Assembly: GCA_018982785.1 (NCBI GenBank) | Contig: JAHHEN010000001.1 | Location: 434,001 to 498,000, forward strand | Source of the DNA: Enterococcus innesii | GTDB lineage: Bacteria; Bacillota; Bacilli; Lactobacillales; Enterococcaceae | Direction of reading: 5' to 3' | DNA length: 64,000 bases | Shown here: one piece after another, positions 28,344-38,009 of the stretch | Layout: the number at the start of each line of letters is the position of its first letter | Numbering within the stretch: position 1 is the first letter of the stretch | Notes under the pieces: generated by a model | Told to the model about the DNA's origin: nothing | Databases searched by the model: none | The model's input: only the letters and a program-made list of their open reading frames with translations | Program-made: the position numbers and the translations under genes

Positions 28344-29729
28344 TCATCCTTTCGTTTCGATGCATCGATCAGAGCTATTCGTTGTAAAAATACGGATCGT
28401 ATTCCAGCTGACAAACGCCAGCAGCACTAGAAGCGATAAGCCATAAAAACCGAAATACCAAATCAGGAATGCTAAAAAAAGGATCAAGGCGAATTCATAC
28501 GCCATGTTTTCGAGACTGCTGTAAAATACTGTCTTTCGGACGAGTTTCTTCCTGCGCGCTTCAAAAGCTTTCTTCACGGCAGCCGTTGATGCATCCGGCT
28601 GACTCAATGCTTGAGAAAGTTCCGCTTTGAATCTGCCGTATTCTGAGAAAAACTTGACCTCTGGTACGAGCAAGAAATACCAAGTCGCAAGACAAGCAAG
28701 CAACAGGACGATCGATGAGGTAAGCAGACTAAAGGCAACGGCCGGAAGCAAAAATCCACCAAAGAAAAGATGAAAGAGAGTCCCGGAAAGGAGCCCAACT
28801 GAAAAGAAGGTATAGCAGAACCGCCAAAGAACACTGCTGGTCCTAGAAAAACTTTTCTTGACTTGCACCAGCTGTTCACATTCAGGAAGCTCGGTTGGAA
28901 AGAGCCGTTCAGCATCGGTACCATCAGCCACGAAAGAATAGGTTTGGTTTCCGTACTTGAATTCTCCGAGATAATAAGGAAAATACAGTTTTTCCGTATC
29001 GCAATGCTTAGGAAAAAGAGTTAGTTGAAGCTCGCTTGGGGTTTCTGTTCCAATCAAATAGTCTCTCGCTCCCGCTTCAAAGGCTTCCAATAAATGGGGA
29101 TCAGCGAGTGCCGTTTCTCTAGAAATATCAAAAGGTAGCACTTGGATGTCTTGGTTATGTGCCGAAAACTGCTGCATCTCTGTGCAATAAGCGGCTCCTT
29201 TTTTAATATGCAGCGGCAGTTTGCCATTGATACTGTAGTCAGCCTCTTTTTGGGCATCCGTCGGAAACACTTCACTGAAAACCGTGGTGTTGCCACTGCT
29301 ATGTAAATGAATACTGGCACTGATACGCCCCTGTCCCCTCTGCTGTTCCTGATGCACATAAGCCCCTCTTACTTGGGCTTCATAATCGATCTGAAAATAA
29401 TACAGGGGGATAAATACACGTTTCAGCTGAACTAATTCGAGCTCAAAAAAGACACTTTCCGAAATGGTGTCCTGCCAAGCCAGCTGCTTTTTCAAGGCCT
29501 GGAGACACCCCTTTTTGTCATAGGCAAAGGGATAGAAGCCTTCTTTGACTGATCCTTGAATGTGCGCTAAATCTTTGAGTGTGGCATCAGGTTTCTTTTG
29601 TTCCGTTTTTTGAAGTTCCGGTTTGATCAGCAACTCGTTCAAACAATACTGACAGACAGCTTTTCCTGAGTCCCAATCAACTTCTAGACGTCCCAAACAG
29701 CTGGGACATTGAATTTGGGTGATTTTCAT
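28344..29729 (-). CDS. membrane protein with N-terminal zinc ribbon
   Basis: 461 residues, function not recognised. An N-terminal zinc ribbon (two CxxC pairs at about residues 8-11 and 26-29) is followed by a roughly 250-residue soluble domain and, at the C-terminal third, four hydrophobic segments near 310-330, 335-358, 410-430 and 432-450. The arrangement recalls TFIIB-type zinc-ribbon membrane proteins that sit with phage-shock or vesicle-like systems in other bacteria, but that link is not shown here. It is co-transcribed with the shorter zinc-ribbon gene downstream. Confidence 0.66.
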   Translation of the reverse strand: MKITQIQCPSCLGRLEVDWDSGKAVCQYCLNELLIKPELQKTEQKKPDATLKDLAHIQGSVKEGFYPFAYDKKGCLQALKKQLAWQDTISESVFFELELVQLKRVFIPLYYFQIDYEAQVRGAYVHQEQQRGQGRISASIHLHSSGNTTVFSEVFPTDAQKEADYSINGKLPLHIKKGAAYCTEMQQFSAHNQDIQVLPFDISRETALADPHLLEAFEAGARDYLIGTETPSELQLTLFPKHCDTEKLYFPYYLGEFKYGNQTYSFVADGTDAERLFPTELPECEQLVQVKKSFSRTSSVLWRFCYTFFSVGLLSGTLFHLFFGGFLLPAVAFSLLTSSIVLLLACLATWYFLLVPEVKFFSEYGRFKAELSQALSQPDASTAAVKKAFEARRKKLVRKTVFYSSLENMAYEFALILFLAFLIWYFGFYGLSLLVLLAFVSWNTIRIFTTNSSDRCIETKG

Positions 29730-30149
29730 TTTTACTCTTTTTTTGAATACATATTTTCTTGTTGATACCCTAGTTGATTTTTTAGAGGGAAGAACCGTCT
29801 ATTTTTATGGCGGCTTTGGGGGGAAGATACCACAGGAACCTGCTGATTTACAGATGTTTGCTCGTTTCATTACGTATGATCTTAACGTTTTTTTTCAGTG
29901 ATGAAGCAAAAAAATGTACTGAAACTAAGTGCCCTTTCGAAAAAGACAATACAGATAAAACAACCAGTTACGTATCATATTATAACAAAAAATTAAAGAA
30001 ATCTATTTTTTATTGATAAAAATAGATATTGATTTGCGATTGCTACTCCCTTCTACTCTTATCAGCATTGATTACCGGTTATGAATGGCTTATAAGTTAG
30101 GAAAAATGTTATAATTAAAATATTCACAAGAAAGGAACTGAAGAAAGTT
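29730..30149. promoter_or_regulatory. AT-rich intergenic region with extended -10 promoter
   Basis: 420 bases between divergent genes. A TGTTATAAT extended -10 (TATAAT 30110-30115) precedes the plus-strand gene by about 35 bases; the -35 is poor. AAAGGA lies before that gene's start. No other gene or repeat was recognised. Confidence 0.5.
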
Positions 30150-31286
30150 ATGGGGATGTTTATTTTTGTTATTGGTTTTTTGACAATGGTTGTAAGCGGA
30201 ATCTTTTTTGTTCTTAGTTTGATCAAGAAAAAGCCGCTTCGCAACAAGATCGTTATTTTTATGGGTGGTTTTCTCTTATTGATTGGCGGAGCACTAATGA
30301 CTCCAGCAGCAACACCGGAGCTTCACGTAGATGAAGCAGAACTGGTTACCAACGAACAAGGCGAAGCGGCGATTACGGGACAAACCAACCCAGAAGCGCA
30401 ACTGACGATCAACGGGGTGGAGGTTTCGCTGGCGGACGAAACATTTTCTTACACCGTGCAACTTCAAGATGAAGAGGAACAGGAATTTTCTCTCCAAGCC
30501 TCCATGGGTGGAAGCACCAAAGAAGAAGTCGTCACCGTCAAACCTTCTCGCGCATTTCTAGCGAGTTTGCAAGCTGAAAGACAAGAACAAGCAGCACTGG
30601 AAAAAGCTGAGACGGCACTGGCTCTTGCCGAATCCCAGCCAAACCAAAAGAATTACGACGAAGCCGTGACGCTGATTCATGCTTTAAGTAAAACCTACGA
30701 AGATCTCGCTACTCGGCTAGCTGTAGTTGAAGAACACCTTGCCATCGGCAAAGCCCTCGATACCGCTGAAGCTTCTCTTGAACGCAGTGATTTCGATCAG
30801 GCAAAAGAATTGGTCGCACAAGCGGTTTTGAACAAGGAAACATTTGAAGGTCGGTTATCCACTGTAGAAACTAAGATTTCTGAGAAAGAAGCAGAAGCAC
30901 TCGTTGCAGAAGCTGTCCAAGCGGTGGAAGCGGCAGAGGCGGAGCCGACAAAAGATACCCTTGCTCGTGCAGAAGATGCTGTCGCTCGTCTCAAGACCCC
31001 CGATGAGGAATTAGCTACTCGAACAAAAACAGTGGCGCAAACAATCGCTGCCAACGAACAAGCAGCCGCTCAAGCCAAGGCGGAGGAAGAACGGCAGGCA
31101 GCCGCCGCTGTGCCAGAACAAAGTCAGCCAGCCGCTGCTAGCAATCAAGCCCAAACGTCGGTCCTCGTTACACCAACAGGTTCGAAATATCATACGAGAA
31201 AATGCGGCAACGGTACCTACACGCCTGCCACTTTAGCAGAAGCGCAAAGTCGCGGACTTACTCCTTGCGCAAAATGTTTTCCGTAA
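30150..31286 (+). CDS. membrane-anchored helical protein with Ig-like domain and C-terminal Cys motif
   Basis: 378 residues. Two N-terminal membrane segments (about 4-24 and 33-52), a bacterial Ig-like region (GQTNPEAQLTINGVEVSLAD, around 77-125), then about 180 residues of Ala/Glu-rich helix with loosely repeated blocks, and a C-terminal module (residues about 335-378) with SKYHTRKCGNGTY and GLTPCAKCFP. That end resembles small YHxxxC..CxxC modules at the C-terminus of nuclease-like and phage proteins. The bulk should lie outside the membrane. Function is unknown. Confidence 0.65.
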   Translation: MGMFIFVIGFLTMVVSGIFFVLSLIKKKPLRNKIVIFMGGFLLLIGGALMTPAATPELHVDEAELVTNEQGEAAITGQTNPEAQLTINGVEVSLADETFSYTVQLQDEEEQEFSLQASMGGSTKEEVVTVKPSRAFLASLQAERQEQAALEKAETALALAESQPNQKNYDEAVTLIHALSKTYEDLATRLAVVEEHLAIGKALDTAEASLERSDFDQAKELVAQAVLNKETFEGRLSTVETKISEKEAEALVAEAVQAVEAAEAEPTKDTLARAEDAVARLKTPDEELATRTKTVAQTIAANEQAAAQAKAEEERQAAAAVPEQSQPAAASNQAQTSVLVTPTGSKYHTRKCGNGTYTPATLAEAQSRGLTPCAKCFP

Positions 31287-31353
31287 TAGCCACTAATATT
31301 TTGCAACGAAAAAAAACAAACCTCATTTTTGTCTAAGGTTTGTCTACAGTCTG

Positions 31354-31387
31354 AAGCGGTTGTCTCGTCGGAGACAGCCGCTTTTTT
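31354..31387. terminator. bidirectional terminator
   Basis: AAGCGG.TGTCTC-GTCG-GAGACA.CCGCTT with T/A runs on both sides, between the convergent genes ending at 31286 and 31396. Confidence 0.85.
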
Positions 31388-31395
31388 ATCACTTG

Positions 31396-31896
31396 CTATT
31401 TCTCATCGTAAGAAAACTCGTACTCGTTTTGTTCGTCATCGATCAGACGCTTGTCATTGTTGTCCGCCATTTTGAATACTTTCTCAAAATCATCACCAGT
31501 CATGCGCACTTCCTTTTTCTCTTGATCAATGATCACTTGGGCCTTTGTCACTTCAAAAGTGTGCATAGGACCAATGTCTGCCGCAGTCAGTGCTTTGCTT
31601 TTGGGAAACTCTGCTTGTAGATGTTCATTGATCTGCGCTAACTGTTCTTCTTGTTCCTCCGCGATATCCGCAGGTGATTGATTCGGATTGGTAAAAAAAG
31701 TCAGCGTTTTATTGACAGTGATCTTTCCATCTTCAAATAGATACAAAGCATATTGTTGATGACTGTTGCTATTGGTCAATACTTGATTCGCAGCTGCAGA
31801 GTCAACCCCTGAGCGGCTGCAGCTTGCCAAAAAAAATAACGCCGCTAAACAAACGGTAGCAAACATTCTTCTACCTAACTTGCTTTTCGTTTTCAT
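31396..31896 (-). CDS. putative lipoprotein
   Basis: About 166 residues. A positively charged start and hydrophobic stretch end in the lipobox LASC, so the protein should be lipidated and held on the outer face of the membrane. The mature part is acidic, with an EEQEEQLAQINEHLQAEF helix and no recognised domain. ATG 31896 follows GGAGGGG; an upstream in-frame start lacks a ribosome site and would bury the signal peptide. Confidence 0.72.
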   Translation of the reverse strand: MKTKSKLGRRMFATVCLAALFFLASCSRSGVDSAAANQVLTNSNSHQQYALYLFEDGKITVNKTLTFFTNPNQSPADIAEEQEEQLAQINEHLQAEFPKSKALTAADIGPMHTFEVTKAQVIIDQEKKEVRMTGDDFEKVFKMADNNDKRLIDDEQNEYEFSYDEK

Positions 31897-32140
31897 TTTT
31901 CCCCTCCTCGTTGTCCCTAAGTTTCCTTCTTTCATGATTTTTCGCGAACCCGTGGGTTTGTGTTTCCTGTCAAATTGAGTTATTTTCAGTATAGCATAAA
32001 CAATTTGCTTTTATAGCTTTTTTCTATAATGAAATTAATTTCACGCGCAAAAAAAACCAACCTTGTTGAGACAAGATCGGCTTTCTTTAGGATTGATTCG
32101 TTGAGACCTTTGAACGCTCTCGCTGGGGTATGATCGTTGC

Positions 32141-32569
32141 TTACTGTCCAATCAAGCCGACAACAAGTCCTAAAACGATCACTCCTAGAAACCCGTTCAC
32201 AAGGTGCAGCCCGACTAATTTGCGGGACTGTCCCGAGTAAACAGCCATCACGAAGGTGGCGACCCCATAAACCCCTAGCCACAATAAGCAAGCGACTTGC
32301 ACGGAGGTCATCAGCCAACCATCATGATCGAATTTTGCAAACCAATAGACGACTTGATAGGTCGCTGCTGATAAGAGAATCCCACCAACGATCGTGCCGC
32401 CAAAGGTAAAGAGCATGTCACCGGTCGTCATCTGCTGATCAGCCATCTTCTCTGCCATTCCTGATTCTTTCGCCCAAAACTTGCCCCACTTATGCATCGG
32501 ATTGTAAAGCAGACTTTCCACCACGACCCAGCTGAGGGTGCCGAAAATCAATGTCCAAAAATTAACCAT
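32141..32569 (-). CDS. DUF1761 family membrane protein
   Basis: 142 residues with four hydrophobic segments (about 5-22, 52-70, 87-107, 122-140). The pattern NFWTLIFGTLSWVVVESLLYNPMHKWGK.W matches the DUF1761 family, whose function is unknown. A lone gene between a lipoprotein and an amino-acid permease. Confidence 0.7.
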   Translation of the reverse strand: MVNFWTLIFGTLSWVVVESLLYNPMHKWGKFWAKESGMAEKMADQQMTTGDMLFTFGGTIVGGILLSAATYQVVYWFAKFDHDGWLMTSVQVACLLWLGVYGVATFVMAVYSGQSRKLVGLHLVNGFLGVIVLGLVVGLIGQ

Positions 32570-32676
32570 TTTCGTTTTCTCCTACACTTTATTTTATCGT
32601 CACATTCCTGAGAACCGAAGAAACAACCGAACGCGGGGTTCCTTCCCCATCAGTTTATGTCTTAAGGGATGTTTCT

Positions 32677-34022
32677 TCAACTTTTTTCACTGGTTTCCCC
32701 TATTTTTCGATGGTTCCAATAAAAACTAAGAAAAATGATCGTATACAGCAATGCGGTGAAACCTGTGACCGCTAGTGGGTTAGTGATCAAGATACCGGCA
32801 AACAGCAAAAGCAACGCAAGGATCGCCCCACTCAAAAAAATCGTATAGCCCATTTTCTTCTGCTTGCGTACCAAAACAAACGCCGCCACACTGATCAACA
32901 ACCAAATCAGTAATACAGTATACGACAGGGAGCCTGCCAGATAATTGAAGAGTTTGTCGCCTAAAAAGTAAGAAAGAACGACCCCAAGATATAAAGTACC
33001 GCTGCAAAACATGATCGCTCGTTGGGGCACACTGTTTTTATTCAGCATCGTGAAGCGGCTTTTTTCTGGCCATTGTTGCTTAACCGGAAAAACAACGTTC
33101 TTGAAGAAGCATAGACCCCAGAATTGATGGAGGAAAACAAAGCCAAAATGATCACTAAATTAACGATGTCGGAAGCAAAAGGCACATGGATTTTTTGAAA
33201 CACCATTACAAAGGGACTGACATTTGGATCGGCTAATTGATTCCACGGATAAATGATCAGTAAAAGAAACAAGGGAATGATGTAAAAAGCGGCAATCCGA
33301 GTCATTACTCCTTTGATTGCTTGAGGGATCGCTTTTTTGGGATTTTCTGCTTCACTGATCGTGATGGCTACTAACTCAGAACCGCCATAAGAATAGATTA
33401 CGACCAATAAAGAATTGATAAATCCTTTGAGACCATGAGGGGCAAAACCGCCATAGTCTGTCATTTGTCTCATCGTCGGTAAAAAGCCCAGATCTAAAAC
33501 TTGCGTGGCAACCAGATAGAGACCCACCAAGATCAGCGCGATCACCACACTGATTTTGGCCCACGAAAGCCAGTATTCCGTTTCTGCAAACAAGCGGACC
33601 GAAAACAAATTGATGATAGTCGTGAGTAGTGCCAAAATCAAAACAAAGATCCAAGCTGGAATATTGGGAAACCACAACTGCAAAAAGCTTGCGGCGGCAA
33701 CTGCTTCGGCGATGATGTTGATCATCCACATCGACCAGTAGATCCAATCAATGAAATCAGCTGTATGCACGCCGAGATACGGCTGGACTAAGCCCGAAAG
33801 GCCATGTTGTTTTTGGTCAGATAAGACCAACTGACCCAGCCCTGTCATAACGACAAATAAGATCAGCCCGCAAAAAATAAACGCCAGCAAGACCGCAGGC
33901 CCCGCTAACTGGATCGCTTCCCCACTGCCTTTGAATAGGCCGGCACCGATTGCGCCACCTAGTGCCAACATAGTGATGTGTCTGGTTTTCATCTGTTTTT
34001 TTAATTGATTTTTTTCTGTCAT
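32677..34022 (-). pseudogene. amino acid permease (APC superfamily), one frameshift
   Basis: About 448 residues and 12 membrane segments if repaired. It has the TM1 signature LALGGAIGAGLFKGSG and the YSYGGSELVAITISEAENP block of AAT/GABA-type permeases. The frame breaks after LSNNGQ; adding one base in the T6 run at 33060-33065 gives KKSRFTMLNKNSVPQRAI, the family's loop before the last four helices. ATG 34022 follows GAGGAGGAG. It should import an amino acid by proton symport; the substrate is not determinable. Confidence 0.8.
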
Positions 34023-34251
34023 AAGCTCCTCCTCGAAAACCGTTGATCCTTCATACATGGTGCTTCTCCCACCGTAATTATTTTTAATTATATGAATGAT
34101 TTTTTTTAACTACCTCATAGAGAATACCAGACGTTTCTTCTATTGCAACTAAGAATTGAAAAAATTATCTATTTTTTCTGAAAATTCTATCTTCCTCTAA
34201 TCTTTTTCACCTAAATCAAATATTGGCGAGCTTTTCTTTAGGCGAAGGCAC

Positions 34252-34289
34252 TAAAAAAAGCCATCTCCCGACTTGTGGGAAATGACTTT
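34252..34289 (-). terminator. terminator of the YxeA-like gene
   Basis: Imperfect stem AAGTCATTTCCC / GGGAGATGGCTT on the minus strand followed by seven T residues, about 30 bases after the stop. Confidence 0.65.
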
Positions 34290-34318
34290 CTGTTCGTTTT
34301 TTCAAGCAGGCTCGATGA

Positions 34319-34705
34319 TCAATGGGTCGTAAGCAACTCGTCTTTGATAGCGTCAGGGAGATCCTGCTCAGTCACCTCTTGATACGACTCCACATGTTTA
34401 CCTTTTGCATCAAGCTCTAGGTAGGCATTTTCTTTTAATTTTTGTGGTGCCCAAAACGTGATTTTTATTTTGTGTCCATCTTCATTGATTCCTTCTTGCG
34501 TATATTCATAGGCATCGTGTTCTTGCGGCACGCCGTATTCGTCTGATGTTTTGACATAAACCTTTTTCTCCGGTACGAAAGGATTGAAACGATCCACCAG
34601 CTGAACCAGTTCGCCGGAATCATCTTTAGTAAAATAAGACCATGTAACCAATGTGACGGTCCCGATCGTTAACACGAGCAGGATTATACTAATTGCTTTC
34701 TTCAA
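34319..34705 (-). CDS. YxeA family protein (DUF1093)
   Basis: 128 residues: an N-terminal membrane anchor or signal (about 4-24), then the small YxeA fold with KVYVKTSDEYG, YEYTQEGINEDGHKIKITFWA, NAYLELDAKGKHVESYQEV and DLPDAI. YxeA-type proteins are extracytoplasmic and of unknown role, often near transporters or two-component systems. Here it is monocistronic with its own terminator. Confidence 0.75.
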   Translation of the reverse strand: MKKAISIILLVLTIGTVTLVTWSYFTKDDSGELVQLVDRFNPFVPEKKVYVKTSDEYGVPQEHDAYEYTQEGINEDGHKIKITFWAPQKLKENAYLELDAKGKHVESYQEVTEQDLPDAIKDELLTTH

Positions 34706-34809
34706 GTGATTGTCCTCCGTTTTTTCTATCTACCTTCAGTATAAAAAAACAAACGATAAATATAATCAAACTTAAGGCGTATTTTTCCGTCGGTCATTGT
34801 GACTAAGAC

Positions 34810-34847
34810 AAAAAGGGACCACTTTTTAAAAAGAAGCGGTGGTCCCT
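34810..34847 (-). terminator. terminator of the phn-phosphatase operon
   Basis: AGGGACCAC ... GTGGTCCCT stem followed on the minus strand by TTTTTGT, about 30 bases after the phosphatase stop. Confidence 0.8.
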
Positions 34848-34875
34848 CACTTAGATGTTCCGTTTGTTCGTGTCC

Positions 34876-35592
34876 TTAAACCGTCACTGCCACATCGATC
34901 AGCTTGCTTTGCAAATGAACGAGGGTCTCTTGCGCGACACCAATCGTCCGCAAATAATGATACGCATCGGTATAGGTTTCTTCAAGATACGTTAAGACGG
35001 GCAACAGATACTCCGGTGCTGACAGCCACATCTCATTCGTGATCGTTTGGACTTGCTGAGCCACCAGCGGGTTAGCAGCTAAATAGGTGTGCGTCGTTTG
35101 ATAGTTGGCAATGATATCGGCTTTTGCTACATCTGCCAGTTGAAGCAGCAGCATAGCGATCACACCCGTCCGATCTTTGCCCGCCGCACAATGAAACAGC
35201 ACACAACCTTCGGCAGCCGCCATCGTTTCCATGATCTGTTTGATTTGCTCCTTACGGTCTTCGATCATCTGGATATACAGTTCCGCCATATTGAAAATCA
35301 GCGGCTGCTCCAGTCGGGTCACATCCCCCATCGTTTCTGAAATCAAGGAGATCGGCCAGTTCTCCACACCGTCGATCACAGGTGTTGGTTCCTTTTCGAT
35401 CTCTAAGGTCGTCCGTAGATCAATGATGGTCGTCAGCTGGTACCTTTGTAAAAAAGCGATATCTTCTGGATGTAGATTGGCTAGACTGTCGCTTCTTAAG
35501 AAACGCTTCCAGGCAGTTGCTCCGTCTTTTGCGGCATAACCGCCTAAATCTCTTGTATTATAGGTTCCTTTTAATGGCAATCGTGTGTACAT
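34876..35592 (-). CDS. tyrosine-protein phosphatase-like enzyme (Y_phosphatase3)
   Basis: 238 residues. The N-terminal NTRDLGGY motif and the active-site loop FHCAAGKDRTG (CX5R nucleophile, around residue 135) are diagnostic of the DSP/Y_phosphatase3 family, cysteine phosphatases acting on phosphotyrosine, phosphoinositides or small organophosphates. It follows the second phnE-type gene by 14 bases and ends the operon. This placement suggests it acts on the phosphorylated compound brought in by the transporter, releasing phosphate, rather than on a signalling protein. That is inference. Confidence 0.84.
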   Translation of the reverse strand: MYTRLPLKGTYNTRDLGGYAAKDGATAWKRFLRSDSLANLHPEDIAFLQRYQLTTIIDLRTTLEIEKEPTPVIDGVENWPISLISETMGDVTRLEQPLIFNMAELYIQMIEDRKEQIKQIMETMAAAEGCVLFHCAAGKDRTGVIAMLLLQLADVAKADIIANYQTTHTYLAANPLVAQQVQTITNEMWLSAPEYLLPVLTYLEETYTDAYHYLRTIGVAQETLVHLQSKLIDVAVTV

Positions 35593-35606
35593 TCTTGATC
35601 GTCTCC

Positions 35607-36392
35607 TTATCTCATTCGTTTTTTGACTTGTCCGATCCCTAATTCGACACTGATCATCGTGAAAAAGATCAGCAAAATCAACATCGAAATTTCACCATAA
35701 TTGTATTGACCGATCGCCCGCGTCAAGAGCATGCCGATTCCACCGGCGCCTACCATTCCGAGTGAGATCGATTCAGCGATATTGCCTTCTAGACGAATCG
35801 ACGTCCAGGCTAGAAAGCGGCTGCTCAAGTTAGGCAGCAGGCCTTCTGTAATCATTTGCAGCCAGCCGGCACCGGTGGCTTGCATCGTTTCAATGATTGC
35901 CGCGTCTTGTTCTTCGATCGAACTGATAAAGGATTTTGTTAAATACCCCACCGTCGGGAAAACCAGTCCTAAAACCCCCGAGGTATTCCCAAATCCTAAA
36001 CTAGCCACCACGATCAAGATCCACACAAGGGCTGGAACGGCCCGTACTACCGCTACACTCCCTTTGATAAGCATTGAAAGGAAAAGATGCGGTGTGGTGT
36101 TGGCAGCTCCGAGAAAGCTTAATACCAGTGCAATGAGCCACCCGATGAATAAACCGCAGATCGCCATACACAAGGAAACAAACAATTGGCCCAACGCTGG
36201 AATGATTTTTGAAAAGTCGAGGGTCATAAATTTTGCTAAAATCGTCCCAGCATCTTGCCAACGGCTTAAAAAGCGCGCGACCTCCAAGTCCAGCAAAGCC
36301 ACACTTGTGATCAGCAATAAGACGAGGCCACAAATCGTGCCTAAAGTCAGCAGTCGTTCTTTTTTCGTAGATAATGCAATTTTTGTTGTCAT
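35607..36392 (-). CDS. phnE: phosphonate/phosphate-type ABC transporter permease (PhnE), second copy
   Basis: About 261 residues with six membrane segments and the EAA-type loop (MQATGAGWLQMITEGLLPNLSSRF). The NIAESISLGMVGAGGIGMLL motif is typical of PhnE. ATG 36392 is chosen because AAGGAGG precedes it, rather than the TTG at 36407. It pairs with the permease encoded just upstream to form the channel. Confidence 0.85.
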   Translation of the reverse strand: MTTKIALSTKKERLLTLGTICGLVLLLITSVALLDLEVARFLSRWQDAGTILAKFMTLDFSKIIPALGQLFVSLCMAICGLFIGWLIALVLSFLGAANTTPHLFLSMLIKGSVAVVRAVPALVWILIVVASLGFGNTSGVLGLVFPTVGYLTKSFISSIEEQDAAIIETMQATGAGWLQMITEGLLPNLSSRFLAWTSIRLEGNIAESISLGMVGAGGIGMLLTRAIGQYNYGEISMLILLIFFTMISVELGIGQVKKRMR

Positions 36393-36407
36393 CGCTTCCT
36401 CCTTCAA

Positions 36408-37202
36408 TTAGGCAATTCGTTTTCTAAGCTGATTGACTGCAAATTCAGTCAATAGCACCAGCAAAACTAAAAGAATAATCAAGGCAAACGCTTCGCGGTA
36501 TTTAAATAAACGAATATTGGTCTGAATCATGATCCCCATTCCTCCTGCCCCCACCATTCCTAAAATGGAAGACGCACGAATATTGATTTCGAAAGAAAAT
36601 AAGGTCCAATTGATCCAAGAAGGAATAAATTCAGGAATCAATCCATGAAAAAGAATCTGCCAATAAGAGGCGCCTGCTGCTCGCAGCGCTTCTAATTTAC
36701 TGCTGCCGATCTCATCGATCGAATCCGCATAAGAACGAGCCAGAAAACCTAAGGTCGCAACGGTCAATGCCAATAGCCCCACCATATTCCCAATGCCGAA
36801 AATATAAACGAACAGCGATGCCCAAACCAGTACCGGGATATTTCTCAGAAAAGAGATCACCATGCGGACACTCGTCCGCACTAGCGGATACGGATTCGTC
36901 TGCTCTGACATCAGCAACCCGCAGACAAAAGCCAAAAAAGCCGAGAGATAAGTGCCAACGATCGCAAACAAGACGGTCTCTGCCACCAAGGGCAAGTAAC
37001 TACGGATGTTTGTAAAATTTGCTGGGAAAAAGTTTTGCACAAAAAATCCCACAAATGCTGGAAGTGACCGAAAGGCTTCCACCAGATTGATTTGCAAATA
37101 GGCAAACGACAATAGAACAGCTACTACTACCAACAAGCCGTTCAAGATTCGTCCTTTGTTTGATTCAACCCTCAACGGAATCACGAATCTAGGCTTCTCC
37201 AT
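36408..37202 (-). CDS. phnE: phosphonate/phosphate-type ABC transporter permease (PhnE), first copy
   Basis: 264 residues, homologous to the permease downstream (LRAAGASYWQILFHGLIPEFIPSW loop, NIRASSILGMVGAGGMGIMI). About six membrane segments. Its start overlaps the end of the ATPase gene by 14 bases, indicating coupling. With PhnC and PhnD it makes a PhnDCEE importer. Confidence 0.86.
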   Translation of the reverse strand: MEKPRFVIPLRVESNKGRILNGLLVVVAVLLSFAYLQINLVEAFRSLPAFVGFFVQNFFPANFTNIRSYLPLVAETVLFAIVGTYLSAFLAFVCGLLMSEQTNPYPLVRTSVRMVISFLRNIPVLVWASLFVYIFGIGNMVGLLALTVATLGFLARSYADSIDEIGSSKLEALRAAGASYWQILFHGLIPEFIPSWINWTLFSFEINIRASSILGMVGAGGMGIMIQTNIRLFKYREAFALIILLVLLVLLTEFAVNQLRKRIA

Positions 37203-38007
37203 AGGTCAACTGCTCCTTTCCTACGGGAATCGTTGCTTGCGTTAACCTCTGCTGTTCTTCTTTTCCTTGATAGATATGTGTAATCATCGCTTCTGTCAAT
37301 TCTTGGGGCTTTCCGTCAAAGACGATTTTTCCTTCTTTGACGCCGACGATCCGAGTGGCATACGCCTTGGCAAAATCGACTTGATGCAGATTGACGATGC
37401 AGGTGATCTGGCGTTCTTGGGTGATCTCTTGCAACTGTTTCATAACGACTTTCGCAGCGTTAGGGTCTAAAGAAGCGATCGGTTCATCCGCCAAGATCAG
37501 CTTCGGCTGCTGCATGATGGCGCGGCATATACCAACTCGTTGCATCTGTCCTCCAGACAACGCATTGGCTCGCTGGTACATCTGCTCTTGTAGACCGACT
37601 TTTTCTAATAATTGGACCGCCTCTTGTTTGTCTTTTTCAGGATACAGCCCGAAAGCCGTTTTGCGAAAAGGAATTTTCCCTAAGCGCCCATGCAGGACAT
37701 TCTTAAGCACATTGGTACGGCCAATCAGATTGTAATGTTGAAAAATCATGCCGATTTCTGAACGAATCTGTCGCAGCTGCTTTTTCTTCGCACGGGTGAT
37801 GTCCGTCCCCGCAAAGATCACTTGCCCCTCAGAAGGATCGATCATGCGGTTGATTGAGCGAATAAAGGTCGATTTCCCAGCACCCGATGGCCCGATCACG
37901 ACGATAAATTCCCCTTCTGTCACCGTTAAATCAATTTGCGACAACGCGTATTTTTTCCAATCATAGGTTTTACTCAACTGCTTGATTTCTAATAAGTTAT
38001 TCGCCAT
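37189..38007 (-). CDS. phnC: phosphonate/phosphate-type ABC transporter ATPase (PhnC)
   Basis: 272 residues. Walker A GPSGAGKST, signature LSGGQMQRVGICRAI, Walker B LILADEPIASLD and the switch NLHQVD, where PhnC proteins have H in NLHQVD instead of SHD. This places it firmly in the phosphonate group. It lies two bases after the PhnD stop. Confidence 0.92.
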   Translation of the reverse strand: MANNLLEIKQLSKTYDWKKYALSQIDLTVTEGEFIVVIGPSGAGKSTFIRSINRMIDPSEGQVIFAGTDITRAKKKQLRQIRSEIGMIFQHYNLIGRTNVLKNVLHGRLGKIPFRKTAFGLYPEKDKQEAVQLLEKVGLQEQMYQRANALSGGQMQRVGICRAIMQQPKLILADEPIASLDPNAAKVVMKQLQEITQERQITCIVNLHQVDFAKAYATRIVGVKEGKIVFDGKPQELTEAMITHIYQGKEEQQRLTQATIPVGKEQLTYGEA

Positions 38008-38009
38008 GA

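Noticed and set aside
31986-32318. ORF antisense and upstream of DUF1761
   Set aside because: Overlaps the well-supported DUF1761 gene in another frame; arginine/cysteine-rich shadow translation.
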